Source: JBFHES01 sp041584015
GTDB lineage: Bacteria; Bacteroidota; Bacteroidia; Bacteroidales; M50B96
DNA: 33,910 bases
Assembly: GCA_041584015.1 (NCBI GenBank)
Contig: JBFHES010000015.1
Span: forward strand, 1-33,910
Direction of reading: 5' to 3'
Part shown: positions 9,701 through 18,460 of the stretch, piece by piece
Numbering within the stretch: position 1 is the first letter of the stretch
How the letters are laid out: every line of letters begins with the position of its first letter
The notes under the pieces: model-generated
Seen by the model: the letters and a program-made list of their open reading frames with translations, nothing else
What the model was told of the DNA's origin: nothing
Database searches by the model: none
Position numbers and translations under genes: made by a program

Positions 9701-10363
9701 TTCTGTAATATCCTCGCCAGAGCTCAAAGTTCCTATTACTTGATTATTATCGTCATATAGCAGTGTATTCTGCCAGTAAATATGGTGGATAGCACCATCA
9801 GCTGTTATAATCGGATTTTCATCAAACTTGTTAAGTGACGCAGTTTTCGCCATAATCTTTCGGAATCCATTAAGGGCCTCTTCTGATTGGTCTTTTGGTA
9901 AAAACTCTTTAAACCAATTTTTACCAATAATATCGCTTTCATCACAGTTTAATAGTTCCAATGCTTTTTTGTTAGCAAGGGTTACCGCACCACTTTTATC
10001 CAGTGTTAGTATTATTACACCAGCAATATCCAAATAGTGTTTAGCGGTTTGTTTCTCTTTGTTAACCTGTTTGTTTAATCTGGTTACCTCAATAAGGCTA
10101 TTTGATATTTCTTCATTCTGAGCTGAGAGTTCTTCATTTTGTGATTGCAGCTCTTCATTTTGGACACTAATTTCTTCCTTGTTGAGCTGTATTAATTCTT
10201 CACGACTTGCATGTTGATTGAGCAGTCCATCGTATAATTCTGTAAGCTCTTGCACCAATTCATATAAGATATTTGTTTCTTCCGAATCACCATCTTGTTT
10301 TATATGATTCTTAAGTGTCGCCTTGGCTCTAGCTAGTATTTGGTCTGCTTGTGATATACTCAT
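6755..10363 (-). CDS. Soluble sensor protein with eight PAS domains and GREFRI tail
   Basis: 1202 residues with no signal peptide or TM segment, so cytoplasmic. The N-terminus is helical and holds three heptads of the type QNEELxx (about 68-87), forming a coiled coil. About eight PAS/PAC repeats follow, their PAC ends recognisable as DIT/DVT/DIS-x-K near residues 218, 354, 481, 609, 739, 878, 1009 and 1139. The end is a coiled coil (KERTKELEIKNKELE) and the tail FNSLFVGREFRINELKEEI. There is no H-box, HATPase, GGDEF, EAL, HTH or other output domain, which is unusual for so long a sensor. No LOV cysteine motif (GxNCRFLQ) is present. Head, PAS1 and tail are close to those of the protein at 12792-15509, so they are paralogues with different PAS numbers. 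The domain call is secure; ligands and output are unknown. Confidence 0.92.
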   Translation of the reverse strand: MSISQADQILARAKATLKNHIKQDGDSEETNILYELVQELTELYDGLLNQHASREELIQLNKEEISVQNEELQSQNEELSAQNEEISNSLIEVTRLNKQVNKEKQTAKHYLDIAGVIILTLDKSGAVTLANKKALELLNCDESDIIGKNWFKEFLPKDQSEEALNGFRKIMAKTASLNKFDENPIITADGAIHHIYWQNTLLYDDNNQVIGTLSSGEDITEKKTAAIKIEEQMAFLDKVMDESPIAMWIAEPDGLVIKANKSLVKRLSLNEDQLIGEYNVLLDENLIKQGLIEKVKTTFFDHKTVQFNMFWSDEVVEHTKLGNENKLWIEVTMFPILDVKGNLQNVVCQWLDVTQKKESADQLILSEQKFKNLYTNSPFGIVIGKLLRDEQGKVYDILHEEANIAAAHHTGLELDMIVGKTALELSNSQEVRDIVKKYTEVVETGKVFSYSHLFDVYKRVLSVTVYPLTGDQFIINFIDDTEKIQATEDLKSSKERLIEAQKIAKMGSYEYDIKKNLSLWSDEVYDIFGFDRNYKTPNLEEFLNGIVDEDRENFNKDYENTFLSRNTVITNYRYQLTDGTIKHIEARLNVIRDDKDVPVLIRGTVQDISAKRLAEIALILSEKKFRRLADQLPVPLCTFNSETEDVTYINHKFTEVFGYTSDKLRTIDDWLRLAYPDEAYRTWVIENWNKTVTNAISLKSEIAPYEYIITDKNGKKHNTIISGVIIENEIVVTLIDITAEKEAREVIKKSEEQLNLIFNSTTDFLALIAIKPEGYFLESTNEAYFRAINLINSSITKERLKNLEIKQLIKLMNWPIEVAHTIEDYYQQAIASKLPLVITETIPGEANKDLILKSTYTPIINKDNECRYILYSSHDITSLKETEAALIQSEEKYRLIADNASDVIWVFDLTELKYRYVSPSIERLLGYTSDELVRQDPTTILAPSSLTFMKQEMPTRIKNLQQGKSEAYRDILEIIHKDGHTLWIEMHANYISKKSGEGFEVLGASRDISERLNFESALKDSKERFELAMKAAEDGLYDWDLENNTIYYSPAWKKMLGFQDHELLNDFSVWEDYTHPDDVKRSWQMLEDHISGKIDRFEIEFKMKHKEGHWVDILSRAEAVFNPDGKATRIVGTHVDITDRKKIKQELQEHKDHLEILVKERTKELEIKNKELEHFNSLFVGREFRINELKEEIKRLKSTPLK

Positions 10364-10555
10364 GTATACTTATATTTAAGGGGCATAGCTATAGTTTTTG
10401 AAATGATGTGTTTATTCTGATTAGTAATTTAATGTTCAATACTATAACCCTAAGCTATCATAACAACAACTTATCTAAGATGTTTGTATTGTTTGAAAAA
10501 ATAGATGGAAAGGTGCTTGCTTTGGCTATGAATAAAAGAGGTGCAAATAAGTAAC

Positions 10556-12640
10556 TTAAAACTTAAGTTTGTTTTCGAGTTCTTTTAGTTTTTCTTTTAA
10601 TTCTTTTATTCTGAATTCGCGTCCCACGAATAGCTCGTTGTATTGCTCCAGCTTTTCGTTTTTACTTTTAAGTTCGGTGTTTTTTGCCTGCAACTCATTT
10701 GTGCGACGCTCAACAATACCTTCCAGATCTTTATGGTATTCGTTAAGCTCCGCCTGCGCTTGCTTAATTTCGGTTATATCGCGCCATACGGTATAATAGG
10801 TGTCGGAGCCGATGCTAGGTAAATAGGTTAGAGCTACATCAAAAAATATCCATTCCTTTTTTGAGTTGGTATGAACCCATTGAAACCTGTGATACCCTAG
10901 TTCCTTGGCTTTAGTAATATTTTCATTTGCTAATGATTCAGAGCTTTCACCGGAGGGTTGTAAATCCGGAGATAATTCATTTGGTGTTTTGCCTATGATG
11001 TCTTTTTTCGAAACAAATTGTAACATTTTTAATGTGGCCTCATTACAATCTGTGAAAACTCCATTTTCGAGAATGAGATTCGCATCGCTTGATTTTTCAT
11101 ACAAATTGCGATATTTCTGCTCACTCTGTCGGAGTTTCGTTTCTATTACTTTTTTTTCTGTTATATCGCGCACAATGGCGAGAATTACCTTTCGATTATC
11201 AATAACAATGGGAGTGAGTCTGATTTCAACCTGGATAACTGATTTGTCTTTTATTATTTGGTTTGTAACAAGAGTGGCAACTTTATCTTTTTCCAGATTT
11301 TCCCAAAACTTTCCAATCTCTACTCGTTCGTCAAAATCAACATCAATTTGCTGAACTTTCATTCTTAGAAATTCTTGTTTGGTATAACCATAAAGTGATG
11401 TGGCTGTGTTATTAACATCTATTATGTTGCCCTTAAGATCGTGAAGGAATATCGCATCTGCTGCATTAATCATTACCGATTTATACTTTTCTTCATTCTG
11501 GATGAGTTTAGTTTCGGCATGTTTTCTAATCTTGATTTGGTATTTAAGTTTAAGCAATATGTAGTAAATAACTGCAAGTATGATTCCTATCAGTAATATA
11601 CCGCTAAGCGATATGAGTATAGTTTTCCATGGAATAGGATTGCTCTTATCTATGTAGTCATTATAAAACATTCCTTCCAAATTATCATCCTGCTTAATAA
11701 GTTGCAGCTTTCTGTACGTTTTGGCAATTGTATTCCATCTACCCCTATTGGTATATCCAATCTCTACAACGTTAGGCAATATCAGTTTAGCCGTTTCATC
11801 AGCTTCAAATCGCAAATGTTCAATTGAGTGTCTTTTACTATATTTTGAATAGATGAGATTGATAACTTCTTCTTGATTATTAAGTGCATACTTCCAGCCT
11901 CTTAAGCTTGCATTGAGGAAACTTGTGACGAGCTTAGGATCTTTCTTAATTAGCTCTTCGGAGCAAAATAGTAAATCACCATAGAAATCAATTCCACCGG
12001 AAAGAGGAGACAGAATGTGGTAATCGAAACCAATGCTGTCAAGTATAAAAGGTTCATCTGTTATGTACGCCGATAGGGCATCTATACTCCCGTTGATAAG
12101 CTGATTGGTATTAAAGGAATGGTGCTTTATATCAATAGAGTCCAGCGTAATTCCTTCATCGTGAAGATATGCTAAAATGTCTGCAGCATGTGATTCAAGA
12201 CCGATACTTTTACCAGCTAAATTATGAATGTTGTAGATGGGAGACTTAGTTGAATACAGTAGTACTTGCGCCGAATGTTGAAATATTGTAGCTAAAACTA
12301 CTGGCTTGTAATTTGAGTTTCGCATTAATATTACGTCGCTGGCTGCTATGCCAAATTCGGCTTTTCCTTCAAAAACGTTCAATCCTGGTGCTTCGCCTGG
12401 CTTTGCTTCAATTAACTGAGTATTGATGCCTTCTTCAGTGTAATATCCTTTTTCAATTGCGGCATAGTAGCCGGCAAACTGAAACTGATGTTTCCATTTC
12501 AGTTGTAGTCTAACATCTTTTAGATTATCTGATTGTTGTGCTTCAGCTTCTAAGTTTAGATTTAAAAATACAAGAAAGGCGAATAATGAGAGCAGGAGTC
12601 TACTCGTAACGATTATTGATTCTTGTAATCTGTCTTTCAT
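10556..12640 (-). CDS. THI5/NMT1-type binding protein fused to TM, two PAS domains and GREFRI tail
   Basis: 694 residues. An N-terminal signal/anchor (about 13-35) precedes a periplasmic substrate-binding domain of the SsuA/THI5/NMT1 class (about 42-310), opening with LQLKWKHQFQFAGYYAAIEK and containing AKPGEAPGLNVFEGKAEFGI. A TM helix (about 342-367) leads to two cytoplasmic PAS/PAC domains (about 387-492 and 510-622), then coiled coil and the tail YNELFVGREFRIKELKEKL. This is a transmembrane receptor that would bind a small periplasmic ligand; THI5-like domains bind thiamine-pyrimidine-like or sulfonate-like molecules, but the ligand here is unknown. The binding domain is normally part of an ABC importer, yet no permease or ATPase gene is nearby. 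No kinase or other output domain is visible. Confidence 0.92.
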   Translation of the reverse strand: MKDRLQESIIVTSRLLLSLFAFLVFLNLNLEAEAQQSDNLKDVRLQLKWKHQFQFAGYYAAIEKGYYTEEGINTQLIEAKPGEAPGLNVFEGKAEFGIAASDVILMRNSNYKPVVLATIFQHSAQVLLYSTKSPIYNIHNLAGKSIGLESHAADILAYLHDEGITLDSIDIKHHSFNTNQLINGSIDALSAYITDEPFILDSIGFDYHILSPLSGGIDFYGDLLFCSEELIKKDPKLVTSFLNASLRGWKYALNNQEEVINLIYSKYSKRHSIEHLRFEADETAKLILPNVVEIGYTNRGRWNTIAKTYRKLQLIKQDDNLEGMFYNDYIDKSNPIPWKTILISLSGILLIGIILAVIYYILLKLKYQIKIRKHAETKLIQNEEKYKSVMINAADAIFLHDLKGNIIDVNNTATSLYGYTKQEFLRMKVQQIDVDFDERVEIGKFWENLEKDKVATLVTNQIIKDKSVIQVEIRLTPIVIDNRKVILAIVRDITEKKVIETKLRQSEQKYRNLYEKSSDANLILENGVFTDCNEATLKMLQFVSKKDIIGKTPNELSPDLQPSGESSESLANENITKAKELGYHRFQWVHTNSKKEWIFFDVALTYLPSIGSDTYYTVWRDITEIKQAQAELNEYHKDLEGIVERRTNELQAKNTELKSKNEKLEQYNELFVGREFRIKELKEKLKELENKLKF

Positions 12641-12791
12641 TCACAACTTTTTAGCCTGGCGTTAATATAGCATTTTTAGCTAAGTATTGATCACCAAATT
12701 TTCAGCTAATAAGAATACGTCTTTGGATAAAAATGGTTGTTAAATAAAATGAATCTTATCTTTTCCAAAATGGTAGTTGCTCTGTACTGGT

Positions 12792-15509
12792 TTAATTTTG
12801 AGACTTGATTTGCTCTTCTAGAGATTTGACTTTTCCTCTAAGTTCGTTAATCCTGAATTCTCTTCCAATAAATAATTTATTGAACCGCTCTAGTTCCATG
12901 TTTTTGTTTTCCAGTTCTTTGGTGCGTTCTTGTACCAGTTGTTCTAGCTTAGTTTGATGTGCTAAGAGTTCTTGTTCAATTTGCTTTCGAAGGGTGATGT
13001 CGGTTAATACAAAAATATATCCTGTCAGTTTATCTCCATTAAGTATTGGACCCAAGCGTACATCAAGCCATCGACTGTCGAATCTGTTAGCACTTTCGGT
13101 TTCATAAGCAACTGCCTGCTTATTAACTCTAATATGAGAAAGGAAATTCTCGACTCTTTCAGCTTGATCCTTTTCAATGAAATTAAATAGATCTTGCCCG
13201 ATAACGTCATCAGGATTCAAAGGAGGTAGCGATTTATTAATATAGGTAATCTTGTAGTCAAGGTCGGCAGTGAAAGCTATATTGGGCAAGTTCGAAGCTA
13301 ATGATCTAAATTTTTCTTCACTTTCACTTAGCGCCATTTCTGCATGTCTTCTGTTTGTAACATCTTCGGCAAGCAAGAAGAGTTGATTGAGTTTATTATC
13401 ATTGTCTTTAACCGCAACAACGTAAACATTTAAATGCCTTACCTCACCGTTTTTAGTGATGGCCCTTTTTTCAACTTGATAATAATCTCTCTTTTCGTCT
13501 ATAATTTCTTGAAAAAGCGCCGTATTCGTTTCTACATCATCCGGGTGTGTTATTTCCGCCAGACTTTTGGCAAGTAGATCTTTTTCAGAATATCCTAGTA
13601 TTTTGGAAAACGCTGGGCTAACCAAAAGAGGACTGCCCTCAAGGTCGAGCATAGCAATTGCAAGAGGTGAATATTCATATATATGACCCAAACGTGTTTC
13701 TACTTCTTTTAAGTCTGCTTCTGCAAGCTTGCGAGCTGTTATATCAGTGTTAATCCCAATAAAACCTGTTATGCTTCCATCATCATCATATAGTGCTGAG
13801 GCTACACCCCATACCCAGGTAACGGTGTTGTCTTTGCTTACAAAACGATATTCAGTATTCCAATTTTTCCCGCTAAGCGCATGATTTGTCCATTGTTCTG
13901 CAATATAATTTCTGTCGTCGGGGTGTATAGCATTTATCCAACCGTCGCCAAGTGCTTCCTCTGTGTTCATGCCGGCAAATTCTCTCCAAATCTTATTAAC
14001 CATCAGACATTTTCCAAGTGCGTCTGTTTCATAAATTGCTGCAGGTGAACCGTCAAATAGTGCCTTTAGCCGAGTCTCATTTGCTTTAAGTTTATCCTGT
14101 TCAGCTTTTTGAGTTGTAATATCTCTAAAAATGGAATGGTTGACAGTTGTAGTTCCTGTTTTTATTTGGTTGGCTGTTACTGCTCCATAAATAATCTTAC
14201 CTGATTTTGTTACAAATTCTGATTCAAAAGAGGTACTTCCTTTTTTGTTTAATTGATCAAACGATTTTTTGCTATTTAATGCATCAACAGAACCTGGCAC
14301 ACGTGTATCGAAGATGTGTAGTTTGCAGAACTCCTCCTTCGAATATTCGAACAACTCACAAATTTTTTGATTGACATTTACTATTTGGCCTTCTTCATTG
14401 TGAACGATTATGCCATCTCCGGCATTTTCGAATAAACTACGGAATTGCTCTTCGCTATCTTTTATAATTTGCTGTGCTCGCTTTTGTTCTGTTATGTCAA
14501 TGGATGAGGATGGATAGGTAATGTTGCCAACTTGGTCAATGCTTCTCCTAATGTGCATTAATACATCAAAACTGCTTCCATCTTTTCGTTTAGCTTTAAA
14601 CTCGACAATGTACTGACCGTATTTTTCAACATTACTTATTATTTTAATTGGCAGTGAAGGGTCTATGCAATGACCATTTGCAGATGTACCTATGATCTCT
14701 TCAGCCGAATTGTAGCCCCACATTTTTACATATGATTTGTTAACATAGGTAAAATGGCCATTTGCATCAACCACATCAAAAGCATTTAAGGAATTATCTA
14801 TGGCCAGGTTAACCATTGTAAGTTGTGAGAGGAGTTTTTGTTGTTCGGTAATATCTTCGCCGGAACTTAATATTCCAGAAATAACACCATCTTCATTTTT
14901 GACGATAGAGTTTTTCCAGTGTACGAGTCGTTCTTCCCCGTTCTTAGTTATAATCGTGTTTTCAAAAACGCTTAATGCTGTTTGCTCATCTTTAAATAAA
15001 GTCAGAAACACTTCTTTCATTGTGGCAATCTGGTTGGGCTGAATAAAATTCTCAAACCAATCGTGTCCTATAACTTCTGCAGATGTAGCACCTAATACTT
15101 CAAGTGCCTTTTTATTGGCCAATGTTACAATGCCATTTACATCTAAAGATATCATAATAACACCGGCTATGTCTAGATACTGCTGGGCTATTTCCTTTTC
15201 ATATATTACTTTCGCGTTAAGTTTTGTTAGATTTTCGTAATGCTCAAAAATTTGATTGTTTTGCGAGATTAGTTCTTCATTTTGGGCATGAAGTTCTTCC
15301 GATTGAGCAGAAATTTCCTCAACGCCAGATTGTATTTGTTGCTGGTTTTTTTTCTCTTGATCTAGCAAGTATTCCTGATTTGCAATAAGGTCTTCTATTA
15401 AATTGGATAGAATTTTATCACTACCACTCATTGCTCCCGCTTTAAGAAGTTTAAGTGTCTGTTCTGCTTTCGTGAGAATATTCTTGGATGCTTGCGCCAT
15501 AAACAACAT
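12792..15509 (-). CDS. Soluble sensor protein with six PAS domains and GREFRI tail
   Basis: 905 residues without signal peptide or TM segment. A helical head with QSEELHAQNEELISQN heptads (about 72-90) is followed by six PAS/PAC repeats whose PAC ends lie near residues 219, 340, 466, 590, 720 and 840, then coiled coil QERTKELENKNMELE and the tail FNKLFIGREFRINELRGKV. No histidine kinase, cyclase, phosphodiesterase or DNA-binding domain follows. The start at 15509 is supported by AAGGAG six nt upstream, a rare clear Shine-Dalgarno in this window; an ATG three codons later is the alternative. Head and PAS1 (YLDIAGVIM... with TLANKKALEVL) are near copies of the 1202-residue paralogue at 6755-10363. 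Confidence 0.92.
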   Translation of the reverse strand: MLFMAQASKNILTKAEQTLKLLKAGAMSGSDKILSNLIEDLIANQEYLLDQEKKNQQQIQSGVEEISAQSEELHAQNEELISQNNQIFEHYENLTKLNAKVIYEKEIAQQYLDIAGVIMISLDVNGIVTLANKKALEVLGATSAEVIGHDWFENFIQPNQIATMKEVFLTLFKDEQTALSVFENTIITKNGEERLVHWKNSIVKNEDGVISGILSSGEDITEQQKLLSQLTMVNLAIDNSLNAFDVVDANGHFTYVNKSYVKMWGYNSAEEIIGTSANGHCIDPSLPIKIISNVEKYGQYIVEFKAKRKDGSSFDVLMHIRRSIDQVGNITYPSSSIDITEQKRAQQIIKDSEEQFRSLFENAGDGIIVHNEEGQIVNVNQKICELFEYSKEEFCKLHIFDTRVPGSVDALNSKKSFDQLNKKGSTSFESEFVTKSGKIIYGAVTANQIKTGTTTVNHSIFRDITTQKAEQDKLKANETRLKALFDGSPAAIYETDALGKCLMVNKIWREFAGMNTEEALGDGWINAIHPDDRNYIAEQWTNHALSGKNWNTEYRFVSKDNTVTWVWGVASALYDDDGSITGFIGINTDITARKLAEADLKEVETRLGHIYEYSPLAIAMLDLEGSPLLVSPAFSKILGYSEKDLLAKSLAEITHPDDVETNTALFQEIIDEKRDYYQVEKRAITKNGEVRHLNVYVVAVKDNDNKLNQLFLLAEDVTNRRHAEMALSESEEKFRSLASNLPNIAFTADLDYKITYINKSLPPLNPDDVIGQDLFNFIEKDQAERVENFLSHIRVNKQAVAYETESANRFDSRWLDVRLGPILNGDKLTGYIFVLTDITLRKQIEQELLAHQTKLEQLVQERTKELENKNMELERFNKLFIGREFRINELRGKVKSLEEQIKSQN

Positions 15510-15658
15510 TATTTACTCCTTAAAGGAATAAAGTCGAGCTTTGTTCTGGATGTTTACAAAATACTAACTGTTATGGCTTGGCAATTAATTACTAGAGCAT
15601 AGGATGCAGAAGTACAGCTGTGTTTCAGCGATTAAGCAGAAGGCTCAGGGGCCTTGAA

Positions 15659-15913
15659 TCAGGATAGCTTGGTGGCGCTGCTGCGCAAAAAATGACCGAG
15701 TGAATGCAGTGAAACAAGTGCCCATGCGGCTTCGAGAATGATAAAAGGAATATACATTAACATTACAGAAGCGATGCATGCAAGTGAAGCTCCAATGAAG
15801 TTAAGGAGCATGTAGCTTAGGCTTTTATTCGAAAGTTGAAAACGAACACTTAGTACGTAAGCAAGTAAAATTAGAAATACTCCTAATGAGCCAATAATGT
15901 CGGTTAAATTCAT
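15659..15913 (-). CDS. Small membrane protein, CBU_0592-like
   Basis: 84 residues from the ATG at 15913 (MNLTDIIGSLGVFLILLAY). The frame can be extended to a TTG at 15961, but the ATG gives the normal family N-terminus. Three hydrophobic helices are visible: about 5-24, 34-52 and 53-72. The sequence resembles the CBU_0592 family of small integral membrane proteins, whose function is unknown. It begins 57 nt after the photolyase stop on the same strand, so co-transcription is likely. No functional link to DNA repair is known. Confidence 0.75.
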   Translation of the reverse strand: MNLTDIIGSLGVFLILLAYVLSVRFQLSNKSLSYMLLNFIGASLACIASVMLMYIPFIILEAAWALVSLHSLGHFLRSSATKLS

Positions 15914-15970
15914 GTCACAAATTTTGGCCAAAGGTAAGCTAATTAGCAGGACCTTGAACAACGCACCTCT

Positions 15971-17263
15971 CTATTGAGGGGCGTATTTTGCGATGCCCGC
16001 TTTGTAAGTTTCGAGTGCTCTTATTCTTGCAAATTTATGATCAACAATAGGTGCTGGGTAGGTTGACGTATTTAAATCAGTTACCCAACGTTTGATATAC
16101 TGTAAGTTTTTGTCGAACTTCTTAGTTTGTTCTTCAGGGTTAAAGATTCGAAAGTAGGGAGCTGCATCGCAACCTGTTCCGGCCACCCATTGCCAATTGC
16201 CATTATTTGATGATAACTCATAGTCGAGTAATTTTTTAGCGAAATATGCCTCGCCCCAGCGCCAGTCGATAAGCAGGTGCTTGCAAAGAAAACTAGCCAC
16301 AATCATACGCACTCTGTTGTGCATAAAGCCAGTTTCGTTCAGCTGTCTCATTCCTGCATCTACTATTGGATATCCTGTCTTACCTTGGCTCCACAGCTTG
16401 AATTCCTGATGATTGTTGCGCCATTTAATGCCATCGTATTTTTTCTTAAAGTTGTTGTTAACCGAAGCAGGGAAATGAAATAGAATCTGCATGAAAAATT
16501 CGCGCCAGATTAATTCGTTTAAGTACACGGTATCGCTAGTAGAAATGCTGGATACGATGCTGCGAATACTCAATGTACCAAATCGCAAATGGACACCAAC
16601 AAAGCTGGTATCATAAATTGGAAGGTTACGTGTGTCTTCATAGTTCAAGATATTCGATGGCCTAAACTCTGGAACTTTTATTTCTGAAGGGGTGAAGCCT
16701 ATTTCTTGCAAGCTTGGAAATGGAAGCTGAACTTGAAGGTAATTCGTTCCATTTTCGGAATGATAGGATTGGAGATCATTATTACTTAGTTTACTCTTCC
16801 ATTTTTTCATGAAAGGAGTAAATACCAGATAAGGTGTATCGTTGTCTTTTACAATTTCCGATTCTTCAAATATTACATGGTCTTTAAAAGTGTGAAGTGT
16901 TGTGTTTTTTTGTAATAGCTGATGCTTTAATTCCTTGTCACGATGTCTGGCATATGGCTCATAATCCTTATTTATGAATACCTGTTTTATTTGGTACTCG
17001 TTCTGCAGCTGCTGCCAACAAGCCATCGGTTTACCTTTCATAACCTTTAAATTGCTTCCATGTTTTTCCAGGACGTTGTTTATATCTTCCAGTCTGTTGT
17101 AAATAAAAGTTACCCTGGCATCATAGGCTGGGAGTTCTTCAATTATCTCTGTGTCGAAAATGAATACACATAATACAGGCAATCCACAATTCAGCGCATG
17201 ATAAAGTGCTTTGTTGTCTTCTAATCTTAAATCGCGTCGAAACCAAAATATTGCAATATCCAT
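15971..17263 (-). CDS. Deoxyribodipyrimidine photolyase / cryptochrome family
   Basis: 430 residues. Uses blue or near-UV light captured by FAD to split pyrimidine dimers in DNA. The N-terminal alpha/beta antenna domain starts FWFRRDLRLEDNKAL. The C-terminal FAD-binding domain contains LNELIWREFFMQILFHFP, the DAGMRQL and HNRVRMIVASFLCKHL helices, DWRWGEAYFAKKLLDYE and NWQWVAGTGCDAAPYFRIFNP, the classic class I signature in which the substrate and flavin pocket residues sit. The motifs are intact, so it is probably active. Whether it repairs CPDs or acts as a photoreceptor cannot be told from the sequence; the motif set favours a CPD photolyase. It lies inside a block of sensor genes, upstream of a small membrane protein gene. 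Confidence 0.94.
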   Translation of the reverse strand: MDIAIFWFRRDLRLEDNKALYHALNCGLPVLCVFIFDTEIIEELPAYDARVTFIYNRLEDINNVLEKHGSNLKVMKGKPMACWQQLQNEYQIKQVFINKDYEPYARHRDKELKHQLLQKNTTLHTFKDHVIFEESEIVKDNDTPYLVFTPFMKKWKSKLSNNDLQSYHSENGTNYLQVQLPFPSLQEIGFTPSEIKVPEFRPSNILNYEDTRNLPIYDTSFVGVHLRFGTLSIRSIVSSISTSDTVYLNELIWREFFMQILFHFPASVNNNFKKKYDGIKWRNNHQEFKLWSQGKTGYPIVDAGMRQLNETGFMHNRVRMIVASFLCKHLLIDWRWGEAYFAKKLLDYELSSNNGNWQWVAGTGCDAAPYFRIFNPEEQTKKFDKNLQYIKRWVTDLNTSTYPAPIVDHKFARIRALETYKAGIAKYAPQ

Positions 17264-17386
17264 GTTATCATTTAAATTTATAGGAGGCCATCAAAAAATC
17301 ACTCCATGTAAATTACAATTCAATAAGATTTTTGTTTAGCGCATGTTGGCTTTTGCTTAACAGTAGTTGGCTGCTTGATCGTTGAA

Positions 17387-18367
17387 TTACTTTCTAGGCT
17401 CATCATTTAGAATAAGAACTGACTGGCGATGCCTATTCACCGTTAGCTGTGTTACATCCGGTCTTGAATAATGACCTGACGGATCGAAGTTCTGGCGTTC
17501 TTCGTAAACTCGATTGATATTTATTTCGGCTGTAAACAATCCTTCCTTATTAACAACTGGTTCAATTACCCATTCGCCATTCGGCGCTGCAATGCAGGAA
17601 CCTCCATCAGTTAGAATGTCTGGTGAGTTCTTCAGTATTTCATCAATATAAGGTGTGTCTGCCGGAAAATCCTCCTTACGCATTAGTGCTGATGCTGAAA
17701 TAACGAACGACCTGGATTCCTTGGCAATGTGCCTGGTAATGTCTTCTGTGTTTCTTATTGATCCTGGCCAAACAGCTACATGCAAATTCTCACCCTGTCC
17801 ATAGAGCGCTGTTCTGGCAAGTGGCATCCAGTTTTCCCAGCAGTTTAAGCCACCAACTGTAAAGGCATTCAGCTCGTGAACCTGTAAGCCATTACCATCG
17901 CCCGGCGACCAAACCAGACGTTCGTCGTAGGTTGGTTGCAGCTTTCGGTGAACAGATTTAATGTTCCCATGAGCATTAATGTAAACCAGCGAACAATATA
18001 GGCTATGGCCTCCTCTGTTTGCTGCACGCTCTATTATTCCAAGGTAGATGGCCATTTTATGAACCTTTGCCAGCTCGCATATTTCGTTCAAGTCACCAGC
18101 TTCAATCTGTACCGCATTTTTTATGTAATGGGCATGAATCTCTTTTTGCATTTGAGAGTTCCATTCCGTGGCATTGGTTAAGGCCAACCAGAAGGGGTAT
18201 CCTGGCAATAGCGCTTCTCCAAAGGAGAGGAGCTGACAATTTTCTTTTGCAGCTTTTTGTACAAATGTTTTTATTTTCTCAATGGTTGCATTTTTATTTA
18301 GCCAGATTGGGGCAATTTGAGCAATGGCAACCTTAAGATATTCGCTTGATGGATTTACTTCTTTCAT
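17387..18367 (-). CDS. Nitrilase family carbon-nitrogen hydrolase
   Basis: 326 residues of the nitrilase superfamily, hydrolysing nitriles to carboxylic acid and ammonia. The catalytic triad is visible: Glu51 in FGEALLPGYPFW, Lys142 in HRKLQPTYDER and Cys176 in GGLNCWENWMPL. The Cys context CWEN and the Lys context RKLQPT are those of true (branch 1) nitrilases rather than amidases or N-carbamoylases. GSCIAAPNGEW precedes the end, as expected. Length fits. It is cytoplasmic, with no signal peptide. The 123-nt gap to the photolyase suggests a separate or loosely coupled unit. The substrate is unknown. Confidence 0.92.
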   Translation of the reverse strand: MKEVNPSSEYLKVAIAQIAPIWLNKNATIEKIKTFVQKAAKENCQLLSFGEALLPGYPFWLALTNATEWNSQMQKEIHAHYIKNAVQIEAGDLNEICELAKVHKMAIYLGIIERAANRGGHSLYCSLVYINAHGNIKSVHRKLQPTYDERLVWSPGDGNGLQVHELNAFTVGGLNCWENWMPLARTALYGQGENLHVAVWPGSIRNTEDITRHIAKESRSFVISASALMRKEDFPADTPYIDEILKNSPDILTDGGSCIAAPNGEWVIEPVVNKEGLFTAEININRVYEERQNFDPSGHYSRPDVTQLTVNRHRQSVLILNDEPRK

Positions 18368-18460
18368 GATCTGTTAATTAAACCCAATGATAATTAATTT
18401 CCATGGTGATGTCAAGTCACTAATTGGAATGAAGTAATAATTGATGGCGTTTAATTGTGC

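Noticed and set aside
6755..10363. Possible LOV photoreceptor domain near the photolyase gene
   Set aside because: None of the PAS domains has the GxNCRFLQ flavin-binding motif.
10905..11354. 149-codon open frame on the + strand
   Set aside because: Lies wholly inside the PAS region of the minus-strand receptor gene, with no family resemblance and an unlikely Phe/Ser-rich composition.
6755..15509. Possible loss of a histidine kinase domain by frameshift
   Set aside because: The sequence downstream of each stop (gaps of about 150-190 nt) encodes no H-box or HATPase motifs, and all four proteins end at the same tail.
15640..15655. Short hairpin AAGGC/GCCTT after the CBU_0592-like gene
   Set aside because: Only a 5-bp stem and no T-run.
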